Origin: Nitrospira sp. ST-bin5
GTDB taxonomy: Bacteria > Nitrospirota > Nitrospiria > Nitrospirales > Nitrospiraceae
Length of the DNA stretch: 64,000 nt
Assembly: GCA_002083555.1 (NCBI GenBank)
Contig: MSXN01000003.1
Coordinates: forward strand, 265,910-329,909
Direction: 5' to 3'
Both the position numbers and the translations under genes were made by a program. The notes under the pieces were generated by a model that did no database searches, was not told the DNA's origin, and saw only the letters and a program-made list of their open reading frames with translations. Shown here in pieces: positions 26,768 to 36,200 of this stretch; position 1 is the first letter of the stretch; the number at the start of each line of letters is the position of its first letter.

Positions 26768-27262
26768 TCACGATTTCTGTGCCGCCATTCCAAAGTACTT
26801 GGCTTTAAGCTCTTCCATCAAGGCCACCGTGATCCGTGTCTGCCCGCGGTCGGCTGCCGTTCGTTCCAGTTCGACCTTGGCCATTGCGCGGACGGGAGCC
26901 GGCACTCTATCCAGACGCCGTTCCGCCTCGACATCCCATTCAATCCGTTCGCCGGTGCGCGGGCGAAGCAGCACATCGTATGTCACAACCCGTTCGCCAC
27001 GAATCCGCAGATCCTGCTCAACCTCGTCTCGAAACAGCGGCGCCAAATATGGCGGCATGCGATCCAACCGATGCAGCGCATCGTCCGTCCACGTCAGACG
27101 GTCGACCAATCCGTTCATCTGTCCGGCTGGAACATCCACACCGACTTTGAGCCCACAGCCGCGACATTCCGATCTGATGAACCACTGGAGCGCCCCGTCT
27201 TCATAAGCCCGCTCTTCAATGCCTTCGGTGTGCATCCAGCGCCCGCAACCACACGTCAACAT
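26768..27262 (-). CDS. Zinc-ribbon protein with PCP_red-like C-terminal domain
   Basis: 164 aa. N-terminal CGCGRW and later CRGCG (around residue 34) form a four-cysteine zinc ribbon. The C-terminal 45 residues (WDVEAERRLDRVPAPVRAMA... and TRITVALMEELKAKYFG) match the PCP_red domain, the small helical domain at the end of light-independent protochlorophyllide reductase subunit B that also occurs alone in non-phototrophs. The start ATG is 5 nt from the stop of the DUF420 gene; the much longer upstream frame overlaps that gene and is not real. The role is unknown; proximity to a heme-containing oxidase suggests tetrapyrrole or metal handling. Confidence 0.75.
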   Translation of the reverse strand: MLTCGCGRWMHTEGIEERAYEDGALQWFIRSECRGCGLKVGVDVPAGQMNGLVDRLTWTDDALHRLDRMPPYLAPLFRDEVEQDLRIRGERVVTYDVLLRPRTGERIEWDVEAERRLDRVPAPVRAMAKVELERTAADRGQTRITVALMEELKAKYFGMAAQKS

Positions 27263-27266
27263 AGAT

Positions 27267-27980
27267 CTACCCAATCTTGCCGGGATAGAGAATGTAGAGC
27301 ATCGTGTAGGTAAAGGTGCCGGTAGCAAACAGGATGCAGTAGATGACCATCGTGAATCGGCCCAGCGCGCGATGCCGACGTCCGCCGTCCGGCCAAATGC
27401 GTTGAATCGTGATCTCCACCGCAAGCACGATCCCGACCAGCAACAAGAGCCCGAGATACACCTCCAGCTTCCGCATAGAGAAACCGGCCGTCGCCACGCG
27501 GGAGAAAAACAGCCCCAGTACCACCACCGTGACTCCACCGAAGATCACTCCGACCTTCTTCCACGTCGTCAACAGTATTGACTCGCGCAAGGACCGCACT
27601 CCGTCGACCACTTGCTGCGAGCGAAACCCCAGGACGATCATATAGACCGCCATGACCAATCCGATGATGACGAGAATAATGTGGAACGTCAGGACCGGGA
27701 TAAAGACATAATCGTACAGCGCCTGCGAGCCTCCGAAACCTTCCTTACCCTCGACCGCCAGAACTCCGAGCTGCCGAAACAGGTAGTAGGCAATGAAAAA
27801 GCTGAGCATCGAGATCATCCCGCCCAGCATCAACCAATGATGGGCGTCTGCCTTGCGTTTTTTCGCCTGAATCCATCCCAGGATAAACAGACCGGTAAAG
27901 AGCGTCGCCATGAACTGGCTCAGGTCCGCGCCAATGGTGGCATGGGTGCCAAGAAATCCAGGATCTTTGAGCCAGTCCAT
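27267..27980 (-). CDS. DUF420-like multi-span membrane protein
   Basis: 237 aa, about six TM helices. Conserved-looking histidines occur in THATIGADLS, ADAHHW and FHIILV, and again in RRHRALGRFTMVIY, placed near membrane ends as in DUF420/heme-associated membrane proteins encoded near oxidases. AAGGT precedes the ATG at 27980. It is second in the operon, 7 nt after the methyltransferase stop. Confidence 0.72.
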   Translation of the reverse strand: MDWLKDPGFLGTHATIGADLSQFMATLFTGLFILGWIQAKKRKADAHHWLMLGGMISMLSFFIAYYLFRQLGVLAVEGKEGFGGSQALYDYVFIPVLTFHIILVIIGLVMAVYMIVLGFRSQQVVDGVRSLRESILLTTWKKVGVIFGGVTVVVLGLFFSRVATAGFSMRKLEVYLGLLLLVGIVLAVEITIQRIWPDGGRRHRALGRFTMVIYCILFATGTFTYTMLYILYPGKIG

Positions 27981-27987
27981 CACACGC

Positions 27988-28974
27988 TTACCTTGTACCT
28001 TTCAGGCCCTGTACCACGGCGGTTTTCTCCAGCTCCGTAGCCGAGACAAACCCCGCTGCGGTCATCCATTGAATAGCGTCACTGGTCTTGTAGCAGCCAC
28101 CCTGCTGCGTATTGACCAGGATATGAACTGCAAAGGCCGTCGTCCAGGCAGGACCGGTCCCCGCCTCGTCCAGAAACCGATCCTTAATGATCAGCCGTCC
28201 TCCCGGGGCCAGATGCGCCAGGACTTTCTTGACCAAGGCCGCATTCGTCTCGTAGGTCTGATAATGCAGAATGTCGGACATCAGCACGACATCATAGGGA
28301 CCGCCGAGGTTGTCCGTATTGAAGTTCCCAGGAAGCAACGCAATCCGCGAGTCGAAACCGGCTTCCTTGACCGTCTTTTCCGTCAAACGTAGCGTCGCAG
28401 GGAGATCGAAGACGGTCGCCGTGAGTTCTGGATAGACCTGACAAAAGGCGATCGCATTCGTTCCCGCACCACCCCCAAGGTCCAACATGCGAACGGGGCC
28501 GGCCAGGCTCAGCCGTTTGGCAAAATCAGGCCCGCTTTGCTGCCCGATCCGGTGGAGCACTGCCAGAACGTTTGTGCCCAGTTCAGGATCCGTCTCAAAG
28601 ACATGTCGATCGACGGCCCGCTGGCCTGTTCGAATGGTTTGCTCTAGCTTTCCCCAATTCTCCCATTCTGCATCATGCAGCAGGAGCAAGTGTCCGATAT
28701 ATTGAGGGGAATGTTTGACAAGATGACTGGCCGCTGCCGTTGAGTTGCTGTAGGCCTCGCCCTCTTTATTCAGCAGCCGCATCGCAACCAAGGCGTTTAA
28801 AAGGAGCGTCAGAGTCGGCACATGAGCGCCGAGACGGCTAGCGACCTCCTGAGCCGTTTTCCGTCTCCCGTCGAGGGCGGAAAAGAGGTCTAGGCGCACG
28901 CCTGTCAGGAGAATTTTCGTCTCCCAGTAGTACCCGAGTTGAAAAATTTCAGCGAGCGAGAGTTCTCGTGACAC
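27988..28974 (-). CDS. SAM-dependent O-methyltransferase (CrtF/BchU/acetylserotonin type)
   Basis: 328 aa. N-terminal winged-helix dimerisation domain (about 10-95), then a Rossmann methyltransferase core with motif I MLDLGGGAGTNA near residue 170, a FDLP acidic end of strand 2, GNFN and LMSDILHYQ. The layout is that of the plant-type O-methyltransferase family that includes CrtF and BchU. It starts at GTG with AAGGGGA upstream and is first gene of the nine-gene oxidase-2 operon. The substrate is unknown; a quinone, tetrapyrrole or carotenoid hydroxyl are options. Confidence 0.82.
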   Translation of the reverse strand: MSRELSLAEIFQLGYYWETKILLTGVRLDLFSALDGRRKTAQEVASRLGAHVPTLTLLLNALVAMRLLNKEGEAYSNSTAAASHLVKHSPQYIGHLLLLHDAEWENWGKLEQTIRTGQRAVDRHVFETDPELGTNVLAVLHRIGQQSGPDFAKRLSLAGPVRMLDLGGGAGTNAIAFCQVYPELTATVFDLPATLRLTEKTVKEAGFDSRIALLPGNFNTDNLGGPYDVVLMSDILHYQTYETNAALVKKVLAHLAPGGRLIIKDRFLDEAGTGPAWTTAFAVHILVNTQQGGCYKTSDAIQWMTAAGFVSATELEKTAVVQGLKGTR

Positions 28975-29075
28975 ACCAATCCCCTTGACGCATTCTGATT
29001 CAGAAAATTGGCATCTTACCCAGTTCAGAAAGTGAAAGGCAAGGCGACTCAGCCGGGGGAAAACTCAGCAGAAAC

Positions 29076-29109
29076 ACAAAGGGCAGCGGATTGCTCCGCT
29101 GCCCTTTGT
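29076..29109 (-). terminator. Hairpin terminator after the secreted beta-sandwich gene
   Basis: A 15-bp perfect stem ACAAAGGGCAGCGGA/TCCGCTGCCCTTTGT with a TTGC loop, 33 nt beyond the stop at 29143. On the minus strand it is followed by GTTTCTGCTGAGTTTTCC, a loose U-rich run. Confidence 0.75.
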
Positions 29110-29142
29110 GGCGGGGTGATCCCGCTAAAACTGGAAACCGGC

Positions 29143-29940
29143 TTACTTGATTTCAGCCTTGAGGTCAGCCTTCCCGCCTTCGGGAACATCCACCTCGAAC
29201 TCCACCTTCTTGCCCTTGGCGGCAAACGGGTGCCAGGCCACCACTTTGTGCTTGCCGGCCGGCACATCCTTGAGCTCAAACGTGCCATCTTCCTTCACCA
29301 CGGCGTAATGCGCATTCGAGACCGGGAGGAAGAACGACTGCATGAACTCATGCTGGTCGCACTGTAACCGATAGAAGCCATCCTTCTCAGCGCCGCCGCG
29401 GAAGGTCACCGGCTTCTCCATCTTGTCGCCCTTCTTAGCCAAACCGATATTGAAACCGGTGGCCGAGCTTGAGCCCTTCACCACGAAGCTATGCGGATTG
29501 TGGAGCACGCCCTGGACGGACTTGGGGTCATCTGGGTCGGCATCGGTATTTTCAACACGGAAATTCTTATTGTTCACAACGACGCCGGAAAACGGAAGGA
29601 ACTCACAGAATGCCGCAGTCACATCTGTTCCCGCGTACCCATCCATGAACGCCTTGTCTTCGATATCGACTACGGCCACGACTGCACCCTTCAGGCCGCC
29701 ATCCTTGCCAACTTCGATGGTCTTCAAGAAACGCTTATCGCCATCCATCAAGCCCTTGTTCGGGTTCTTCGGGCAGAACTTGGGGTTCGGGAACTTGGCG
29801 AAGGAGAACTCCTTCTGCTCAGCCTTCCCGGCATAGGTCACTTTCCCGGCAATGGTTCCGCCGGCATTCGCCAACAGCGGGGCTGCCACCAACGCCACCG
29901 CGGCCGCACCAAACACAACTGATAACGCACCCTTCTTCAT
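29143..29940 (-). CDS. Secreted carboxypeptidase-regulatory/cupredoxin-like protein
   Basis: 265 aa. Signal peptide about 1-26 (cut after LLANA), then two beta-sandwich regions. The first begins GGTIAGKVTYAGKA. The C-terminal one has FYRLQCDQHEFMQSFFLP, FELKDVPAGKHKVVAWHP and a GKADLKAEIK end, like a carboxypeptidase regulatory-like domain. The C-x2-H...M set could bind copper in a plastocyanin-like manner. It has its own promoter, an AAGGAGG site and a terminator, so it is a monocistronic and probably abundant periplasmic protein. Related to the gene at 32181. Confidence 0.75.
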   Translation of the reverse strand: MKKGALSVVFGAAAVALVAAPLLANAGGTIAGKVTYAGKAEQKEFSFAKFPNPKFCPKNPNKGLMDGDKRFLKTIEVGKDGGLKGAVVAVVDIEDKAFMDGYAGTDVTAAFCEFLPFSGVVVNNKNFRVENTDADPDDPKSVQGVLHNPHSFVVKGSSSATGFNIGLAKKGDKMEKPVTFRGGAEKDGFYRLQCDQHEFMQSFFLPVSNAHYAVVKEDGTFELKDVPAGKHKVVAWHPFAAKGKKVEFEVDVPEGGKADLKAEIK

Positions 29941-30097
29941 GAGACTGCCTCCTTGTGATGAACTAACTACCCTGATTTCTCACTCGTGGTTCCCCTCCGT
30001 CAACCACCGGCCTGGTGAGAGGAATGGAAGGGACAACTTCCTCTCTGGTGCACTCGATCGCTATCACGCTGGCGAGGCTGATCGTGGACCGAGTATG

Positions 30098-30125
30098 TAT
30101 ATAAAAGTCTACCGTACCCTGTCAA
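30098..30125 (-). promoter_or_regulatory. Sigma-70 promoter of the secreted beta-sandwich gene
   Basis: On the minus strand, perfect TTGACA (30125-30120), a 16-nt spacer and TATATA (30103-30098), with an overlapping TATACA at 18 nt. It would give a leader of about 150 nt before the ATG at 29940. No other promoter in the window is this close to consensus. Confidence 0.7.
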
Positions 30126-30155
30126 TCCGAAACAAGAGGCGATTATCCGCCCCTA

Positions 30156-31520
30156 CTATGGCTTCGATTGCAGTAGGTGCAAGAGTCCTCCTGCCGCTGT
30201 CGCCCGAACCGCCTCATTGGCATCGTGCATTCCCTCCATCATCAGGGGAATCACTTCACGATCTCCAATATGGCCCAGGGACCGCAGGGCGACAATCTTG
30301 GGACCGGGTAACGTATCGGCCGTGAGGCCACCCAGAAACGCGATCGCGTCTTTGGCGTTCGTCTTGGTCGCTTTCCCGAGCGCAAAGGCAACCGAAGCGC
30401 GGGCGGCGGTATCGTTTTGCTGCGCAAGCCCTCTGGCAGTCTCGGCCACCATCTGAAACGGTTGACCGAGTTGAAGCAAGGACGCCACCGCCGCTGCGCG
30501 CACCGTCACCTGCCCATCCTCTAATAACTGCTTGATGGCCGGGACTGATTCAATCGTACCTAACTCCGCCAGGCTCGACACGGCGGATTCTCGTACCGCC
30601 GGGATGGGATCCTTCAATAATAGCTCGATCTTCTCGCGAGCCTCTTTCCGTCCCAGTTGCCCCAGCCCTCTCGCCGCAGTCCCCCGTACGGAAGGCTGTG
30701 CGTAGGTTAAGAGCTCCATCATCAGGGGCGCACCCCGCTGATCCTTCAGGTCGGCGATGGCCCGCATGGCATCGGTCCGATCGTCCGGGTTGGCCGCATC
30801 GGCGACCTTCCGCAACTCATCCCAGGCCTCTTTTTTCCCCAGCCGGATGAGCGCCGCATACGCGGCAATCCGTACCGGCGAAAGTTCGTCCTTCGCCGCA
30901 GCCTCAATGAGGGGCAGGACGGAAGCATCTCCGGAACGCCCGAGCGCTTTGACGACACGCGCTTTGACCAGTCCCGCCTGATCCTCAATCGCCCCGCGCA
31001 ACTTCTTCGACTTTCGCCCGGCTTCCGAGCGACCCAGCCCTTCGACCGCCAAGACGCGCACCGGCCCGGACCCATCGCTCAATCCGTCCTCAAACAGGGG
31101 CACCGCCTCATGAACGTCAATTTCTTTCAGTGCCGTGTAAGCCGCCCCCCGCATTTGCTCGCGCATGTCCTTCACAAGCACCACAATCAAGCCCAGCGCC
31201 ACCTCGCGAAGCACCGGCTCATCATCGCGCTTGAGAGACTGGGCCAGCAAATCGTACTCATCCAACGCGTCTTTCGGCTTGCCCAGATTGATCAGGGATC
31301 GGATCTTGAGCCGCCTGACATCGGGGACAGCCGTTTTGTCCTTATCGAGCTTGGCCAGTTCATCGAGCACCTGCTGATAGGCTTTCCTCTCAAAGGCCGT
31401 CTGGGCTTCTTTGGGAACCGCCGCCGCCCCGGCCGCGAGCACAGACGGATCGAGCCATGCAAACACGCATAGAAGTCCTGCGATTGCCACAACACCCTGC
31501 TTGCAAACCATGTGCGTCAT
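30156..31520 (-). CDS. Exported HEAT-repeat protein
   Basis: 454 aa. N-terminal signal/TM segment (about 8-28), then an alpha-helical repeat array from about 90 to the end. At least ten HEAT/PBS-lyase-type units are visible with VRxxAxxxLxxLG rhythm, such as PSVRGTAARGLGQLG and PAVRESAVSSLAELG. Such arrays bind proteins. The start at MTHMVCKQG follows AAGGA; the frame runs 40 codons further upstream without support and would overlap the LolA-like gene. It is last in a three-gene operon with that gene and a carboxypeptidase-regulatory-like gene. Confidence 0.85.
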   Translation of the reverse strand: MTHMVCKQGVVAIAGLLCVFAWLDPSVLAAGAAAVPKEAQTAFERKAYQQVLDELAKLDKDKTAVPDVRRLKIRSLINLGKPKDALDEYDLLAQSLKRDDEPVLREVALGLIVVLVKDMREQMRGAAYTALKEIDVHEAVPLFEDGLSDGSGPVRVLAVEGLGRSEAGRKSKKLRGAIEDQAGLVKARVVKALGRSGDASVLPLIEAAAKDELSPVRIAAYAALIRLGKKEAWDELRKVADAANPDDRTDAMRAIADLKDQRGAPLMMELLTYAQPSVRGTAARGLGQLGRKEAREKIELLLKDPIPAVRESAVSSLAELGTIESVPAIKQLLEDGQVTVRAAAVASLLQLGQPFQMVAETARGLAQQNDTAARASVAFALGKATKTNAKDAIAFLGGLTADTLPGPKIVALRSLGHIGDREVIPLMMEGMHDANEAVRATAAGGLLHLLQSKP

Positions 31521-31539
31521 CAATGTTCCTTGTCGCCCG

Positions 31540-32184
31540 CTACCCCTGCACTCTCGGACCTGCAGGACTTGCCCGTTTTTTGTATCCGGGAGGCTCATCA
31601 AAATAGTAGTCCGGCTGGGGAGAGAGCCGAATCCGCTCATACTCCACGGACCAGTCTCGGTCGCGGCTCACCAGCTTCAACACAATCCCGGCTTCCACAT
31701 CAACCCATTCAAAAAACCGCTCCACCCGGCCATGACGATCCGTCTGCACCTCGAACAACTGCGCCGGCCGGCCAACCGCCGTCGCATCCCCGATCAAGAC
31801 CCGTTCTTTCTCGCCAGGCAATGTGGGCCGAACCGGCAACACGTCGTCCACGTCTACCGGCGTCACCAGGAGTTCTTTCCGCTGTGCGAGAAGATACCAG
31901 GTTTCGGCTTTGTCCAGACGAATAATCTCAATCGCGGCATACCCGTAGTCGGTCTTCAACGCGTATTTATACTCCAACCGAATCCGGTCGCCTTGCGCAA
32001 ACACCTGCGCCTGATAGTTCTTGCCCTCCACGTGCTTGATCAGCGTCCCGGAAAACTCCGCACCCTTCGCGGCAGACTCTTCACTCCAGGCAGGGTTGCC
32101 GGCCGACACTGTCAGCAGCGCAAGCACGAAGGCGGCCAGGTCACTTCGCAGGCGCTGAGCAGTGCACGTACCGAGACCGATCAA
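31540..32184 (-). CDS. LolA-like outer-membrane-sorting-type protein
   Basis: About 214 aa. A TTG start (ATTGA overlap with the upstream stop) gives a signal peptide ending near NPAWS. The mature part has a half-open beta-barrel look: FSGTLIKHVEG, QGDRIRLEYKY, TWYLLAQRKELLVTP, an EWVDVEAGIVLKLVSRD strand pair and a final PDYYFDEPPGYKK. This is the pattern of LolA/LolB-like and related DUF lipoprotein-sorting proteins. The long upstream reading frame lies inside the preceding gene and is not counted. Start uncertain. Confidence 0.65.
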   Translation of the reverse strand: MIGLGTCTAQRLRSDLAAFVLALLTVSAGNPAWSEESAAKGAEFSGTLIKHVEGKNYQAQVFAQGDRIRLEYKYALKTDYGYAAIEIIRLDKAETWYLLAQRKELLVTPVDVDDVLPVRPTLPGEKERVLIGDATAVGRPAQLFEVQTDRHGRVERFFEWVDVEAGIVLKLVSRDRDWSVEYERIRLSPQPDYYFDEPPGYKKRASPAGPRVQG

Positions 32185-33113
32185 TGCTGATGTTCCACAA
32201 GCGGCTGGATATCGATCGAATAGCCCAGGGACTCCGGACCGAAACGAGGATTGTCCATCACCTTGTAGGCGGACCGATTTCCTTTGGGAGCCTGCAGCGA
32301 GAGCCGTTCGATCAGCTTGCCGTCCGCCTGGATCGTGACCGTCTTTGTCAGGCCGGGACCGGTCTGTGGATGCCAGACCACCAATTGGTATGTCCCCGGT
32401 GGAATGTGATCGATCTTGAAGGCACCCGCACGATCGGTCAGCGCATAGTAGGGATTGTTGACCGCCATCGCCCAACTTTCCATATAGGCATGGAACCCGC
32501 ACTGCATATAGAAGGTCCGGCGGCCTTTATTCAGATACACCGGCCCGACCAGTGAGCCCCCGGGCGCATGATTGTGCATGGCATGAATATCACCACGTCG
32601 ATGCTGATGATTCATCACCAGCGGCGTGTTGAATAATGTCCTCGCGCCGGCTTCCGGGGACGTTTCATATCCTTGAATATCGTGCATCACCGGATCCATA
32701 TTAATGACTTCCACGGCATGGCCGTTCCGCACAATCGTCATAAACGGTTGAAACATGCAATCCCGCGCTTCGATCAACGGCACGGAGGTTTCAAACGGCT
32801 TTCCTGCCTCTACCCCCTCCAGCAGCACGATTGCGTCCTTCAGTCCGGCATCTGCGCTCACGACAAAATCGCGCAACAACCTCCATCCACGGCCGTTTGA
32901 AATCCGCCCGCAATAGGCAGGGTCCGGAAAAGTGATGAGGTTGAAGCCTTTGGGCTCAGGGACCGCGCCATCCAATCGGACGACCCCTTCGAGCGTTCCG
33001 CCATGTGGCACCTCAATGACATCATAGGCAGAGGCGACGCTTGCACCTATTGCCATGACCAGCAACGAGATCGCAGTCACACCTACCCGCTTCAGTTCTG
33101 CATGACTATTCAC
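32181..33113 (-). CDS. Secreted carboxypeptidase-regulatory-like protein, paralogue
   Basis: 310 aa. Signal peptide about 1-29. Two beta-sandwich regions parallel the gene at 29143: the N-terminal one has GTLEGVVRLDGAVPEPKGF and the C-terminal one MQCGFHAYMESWAMAV, FKIDHIPPGTYQLVVWHP. Histidine-rich loops (MNHQHRRGDIHAMHNH) and the C-x2-H...M set suggest copper binding. GTG at 33113 is chosen because GGAGGG lies just upstream; an ATG five codons earlier is possible. First in an operon with the LolA-like and HEAT genes, directly downstream of the multicopper oxidase terminator. Confidence 0.75.
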   Translation of the reverse strand: MNSHAELKRVGVTAISLLVMAIGASVASAYDVIEVPHGGTLEGVVRLDGAVPEPKGFNLITFPDPAYCGRISNGRGWRLLRDFVVSADAGLKDAIVLLEGVEAGKPFETSVPLIEARDCMFQPFMTIVRNGHAVEVINMDPVMHDIQGYETSPEAGARTLFNTPLVMNHQHRRGDIHAMHNHAPGGSLVGPVYLNKGRRTFYMQCGFHAYMESWAMAVNNPYYALTDRAGAFKIDHIPPGTYQLVVWHPQTGPGLTKTVTIQADGKLIERLSLQAPKGNRSAYKVMDNPRFGPESLGYSIDIQPLVEHQH

Positions 33114-33182
33114 AGTGGATCCCTCCATGCCGAAGCCTATAGTCCAGATGCGTCATCGTATCAAATGGCTGCTAGAAAGAAA

Positions 33183-33210
33183 AAGGGGGAAGCCTCTCGG
33201 CTTCCCCCTT
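33183..33210 (-). terminator. Intrinsic terminator of the multicopper oxidase gene
   Basis: 12-bp stem AAGGGGGAAGCC/GGCTTCCCCCTT with a 4-nt loop, 43 nt after the oxidase stop. On the minus strand it runs directly into TTTTTCTTTC. Confidence 0.88.
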
Positions 33211-33252
33211 CCATCTCATCCCTCATTCCTACTGAACGTAGGAGAAAAGAGG

Positions 33253-36200
33253 TTACTTCGCTGCGACCGGGATCACCTGCATCGGCTGTCCGACCGATGC
33301 ACTCTTCATCCCGGCGCCAGTCCCGTGCAGCGGCAACAACCGCTGGTCACCGGACGGCAGCACCCGCACATAGCCCCACTGGCCGGACTGCGAGTACGGC
33401 AACCGCTGGTTGCTGTACACGTAGTCGCCTGGCTGACGGTACGGACCGCCTGCCGAGGGGATAAAGGCATCAATCGTCTCGGAACCGGAGAACTCCACGA
33501 CACTGATCTGGTCAGCGCCGCGCATGAACGGCTCAATCGGCCACTCATGCTTTTCCACGCTGAACATGCCGTTCTGTTCGTTGCTCACACCCAGGATGTG
33601 AATCCGGACAGGATCGCCTGCATGCGCCTCGATCAGAGGCGTCGCCGGATCCTCGGGCTTGTCGGCTTTGCAAGGCTGGAACACCTTGCCCAACGAACAC
33701 CCCTGCTCTTCCCGGAACTTGTAGGGTTCAGACCGGTAGTTCACACCGGTCAAACCGGCCACGTTCTGCACATAGGGCATGAAGCTCGTGCCGATGATGT
33801 TGTCTTCGTCCTGGAAGAACAACGCCACGTCACGATAGTTCGGCCGATTCTCCATCCCGGGCAATGAGTGATCGAGGATCACGTCGGCTGCCCAGGCATT
33901 CTTGGTCGAGAGATCGGCACCGGTCTTCGGATCGCGATACTTCGCACCCTTCGGACCCACCACGATGGCGCCGAACAGCCCGTTGCGCGGATTGGTCATC
34001 ACATTGCCCCAATCCCACACCAACGAGGTCGTTTCACCGTTGAAGGGATCCGCATAGTACGTATAGGTCCGCTCGGCTCCCGGGGCGATCGTCTGATCGC
34101 CCTGGTTATTGCCGACGTTGGCGCCCATCGACTCTTTCGGATCAAATGCCAACCCGATGGCCGAGAACGACGCCTTGCTGGCCTTCATCTTGTTCTTCAG
34201 ATTCACCTTGACGCAATCGCCGATGTTCACACGAAGTGTCAGCGGCATCGGCTGCGCGCCGCTGGCCACCTTGGCGGTATCTTCCTCCAAGGCGTAGATC
34301 TTCGCTTCGGGATTGGTCATAAGGATCTTCCGCTCGAAGTCCACTTCGATAGTCTCAGGGGCCTTCGCATTGAACTTCATAGACGGGAAATCCAAGGCCA
34401 CAACGTTGAACGACTTCACCGGAGCGTCAGCCGGACAGACCGGCAAGGCCTTCGGAATTTCGTTCTTCGTCGAGAAGCCCGACGTGAGCTTCTTCAGGTC
34501 GGCCTGTTCCTTATCGTAGACGCGAATGATACCCCAGCCGCCCTCGGAGAACTTTGAGGACCGGCCGTTGAAGTGAATGTAGTCGCCGGCCTGAAGGCGC
34601 GGTCCACCGGCCTGCGGCACCACAAGGTCGTACCGCTCGGCAATCCCGATGTGAATCGAATTCTTCCGATTCGCATCACCCGCATAGCGCTCCGTCAAGA
34701 ACGTGTGGCCGGACAGGGTCCAGACCATCGACTCGTTCATGAGGGTATGGAGGAGACGGAACACCATGGTGTCTCCCACATAAGCCCGCAAGGTCGGCGT
34801 ATACGGATCGCCGTGGATGTTGCTATTGAAGATCTGCGACGAATCCGGATTGGTCGCCAACCGCTGTGCGATGGGACCGGCCCGGAAGTTCAGACCGCTG
34901 CCGGTGGTGTGCGTCCCACCGTTCAGGAACGGCATCGGCGTCATGTAGATCTTTTCCGGCATCATGAACGACACGGTCTTTCCGGCCTCGAGCGCCACTT
35001 CGATCGGCTGCCCGGGAGGATTGCCCGCGGTCACGACGTTGACGGTGTGCGGCACGGTGTCGTGCACTTGCACCATCAATTCACGGAAGCTGTTGTTCAC
35101 ACCATGACCCACCGGCTCGACGGTCCGGACGTCGGCGATGGGGCCGCTCCGCACTTCCTTGCCAGTCTTCGGGTCATGATAAGTAGAACCGACCGGCTCA
35201 GCGATGAAGGTGCCAAACCCACCGTGCGGCCAGGTGGTCGCACCGAACGCATGGTCGTGCCAGAACACGGTGCCCACGTCCGCATCGACCCAGAACCGCT
35301 GCCGGACGAATTCCACCGTGATGATGTCGTTCGCCGGATGGTCATTCTTCAAGCCCTTCGCCAAGACGATCGTGTTGCCGTTGATCGCCTTGATGCGGGA
35401 GATTTCGTTACCCTTCACATTGTCGGCGCCCACCATAATGAGCGTCCCGACATGGTACTGCTTGGCGTTCTTCACGGAGAGGCTGGTCGCGCCCTTCTTG
35501 ACCGCGCCCGTCAACACCGTGTTCATCGGGGCCGGAAGGCCCTTCTTGTTCTTCTTCTCCAGCATCGTGAACGGACGCACGGACTGCTCATATGAGAATC
35601 CGGTGATCACGCCGTCCGAGGCCTGGTTGTCGAACTGCAGGAAATGCCAGTGGGTGTTGATCTTCGACGACTGGAAGTTCGTGTAGTCGTCGTCGTCCCA
35701 CTCGCTGGTCAGCGTCCAGTCCAGGCAATCATAGATATTGCCGCGGACCACCAACGGATACTTCAGATCGTCGTTGGCGCGGATCGCCGCTTCTTCTTCA
35801 TGGAGCACATAGATCAAGCCGTTCGGATCGATCACTGGCGGCTCTTTCCCCTGTGCCTTCGCAATCTTAATCGGCATCTTCACGAAGTGGACGTTGTAGC
35901 TCTTCCGTCCGGCATTCTCCGGACAGAGACTCCAGACGCCGTTCTCACCGGGAAGCGCCTGGTCGACACTCTCTTCGCCGTTGGCATCCCGGCGGATCAT
36001 CTCCAACCAGGGTGCACCGACGTGGTTCGGCGAGAACATCACGCGCCGTCCGAAGTGCGGCGTGAGATGCGGCCACGCCACCTTACCGGTCATCGGCTCG
36101 AACATGATCGGATGCCGCTTACCCGGATGCGTGGATTTATACTTGGGATTGTCGATCGTGCTCTCAGGTTCGCTCATCGCCACGTTGCCGTTCCACGCCC

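Noticed and set aside
32185..32502. N-terminal extension of the LolA-like ORF
   Set aside because: It lies inside the preceding gene in another frame; the mature protein begins after the TTG at 32184.
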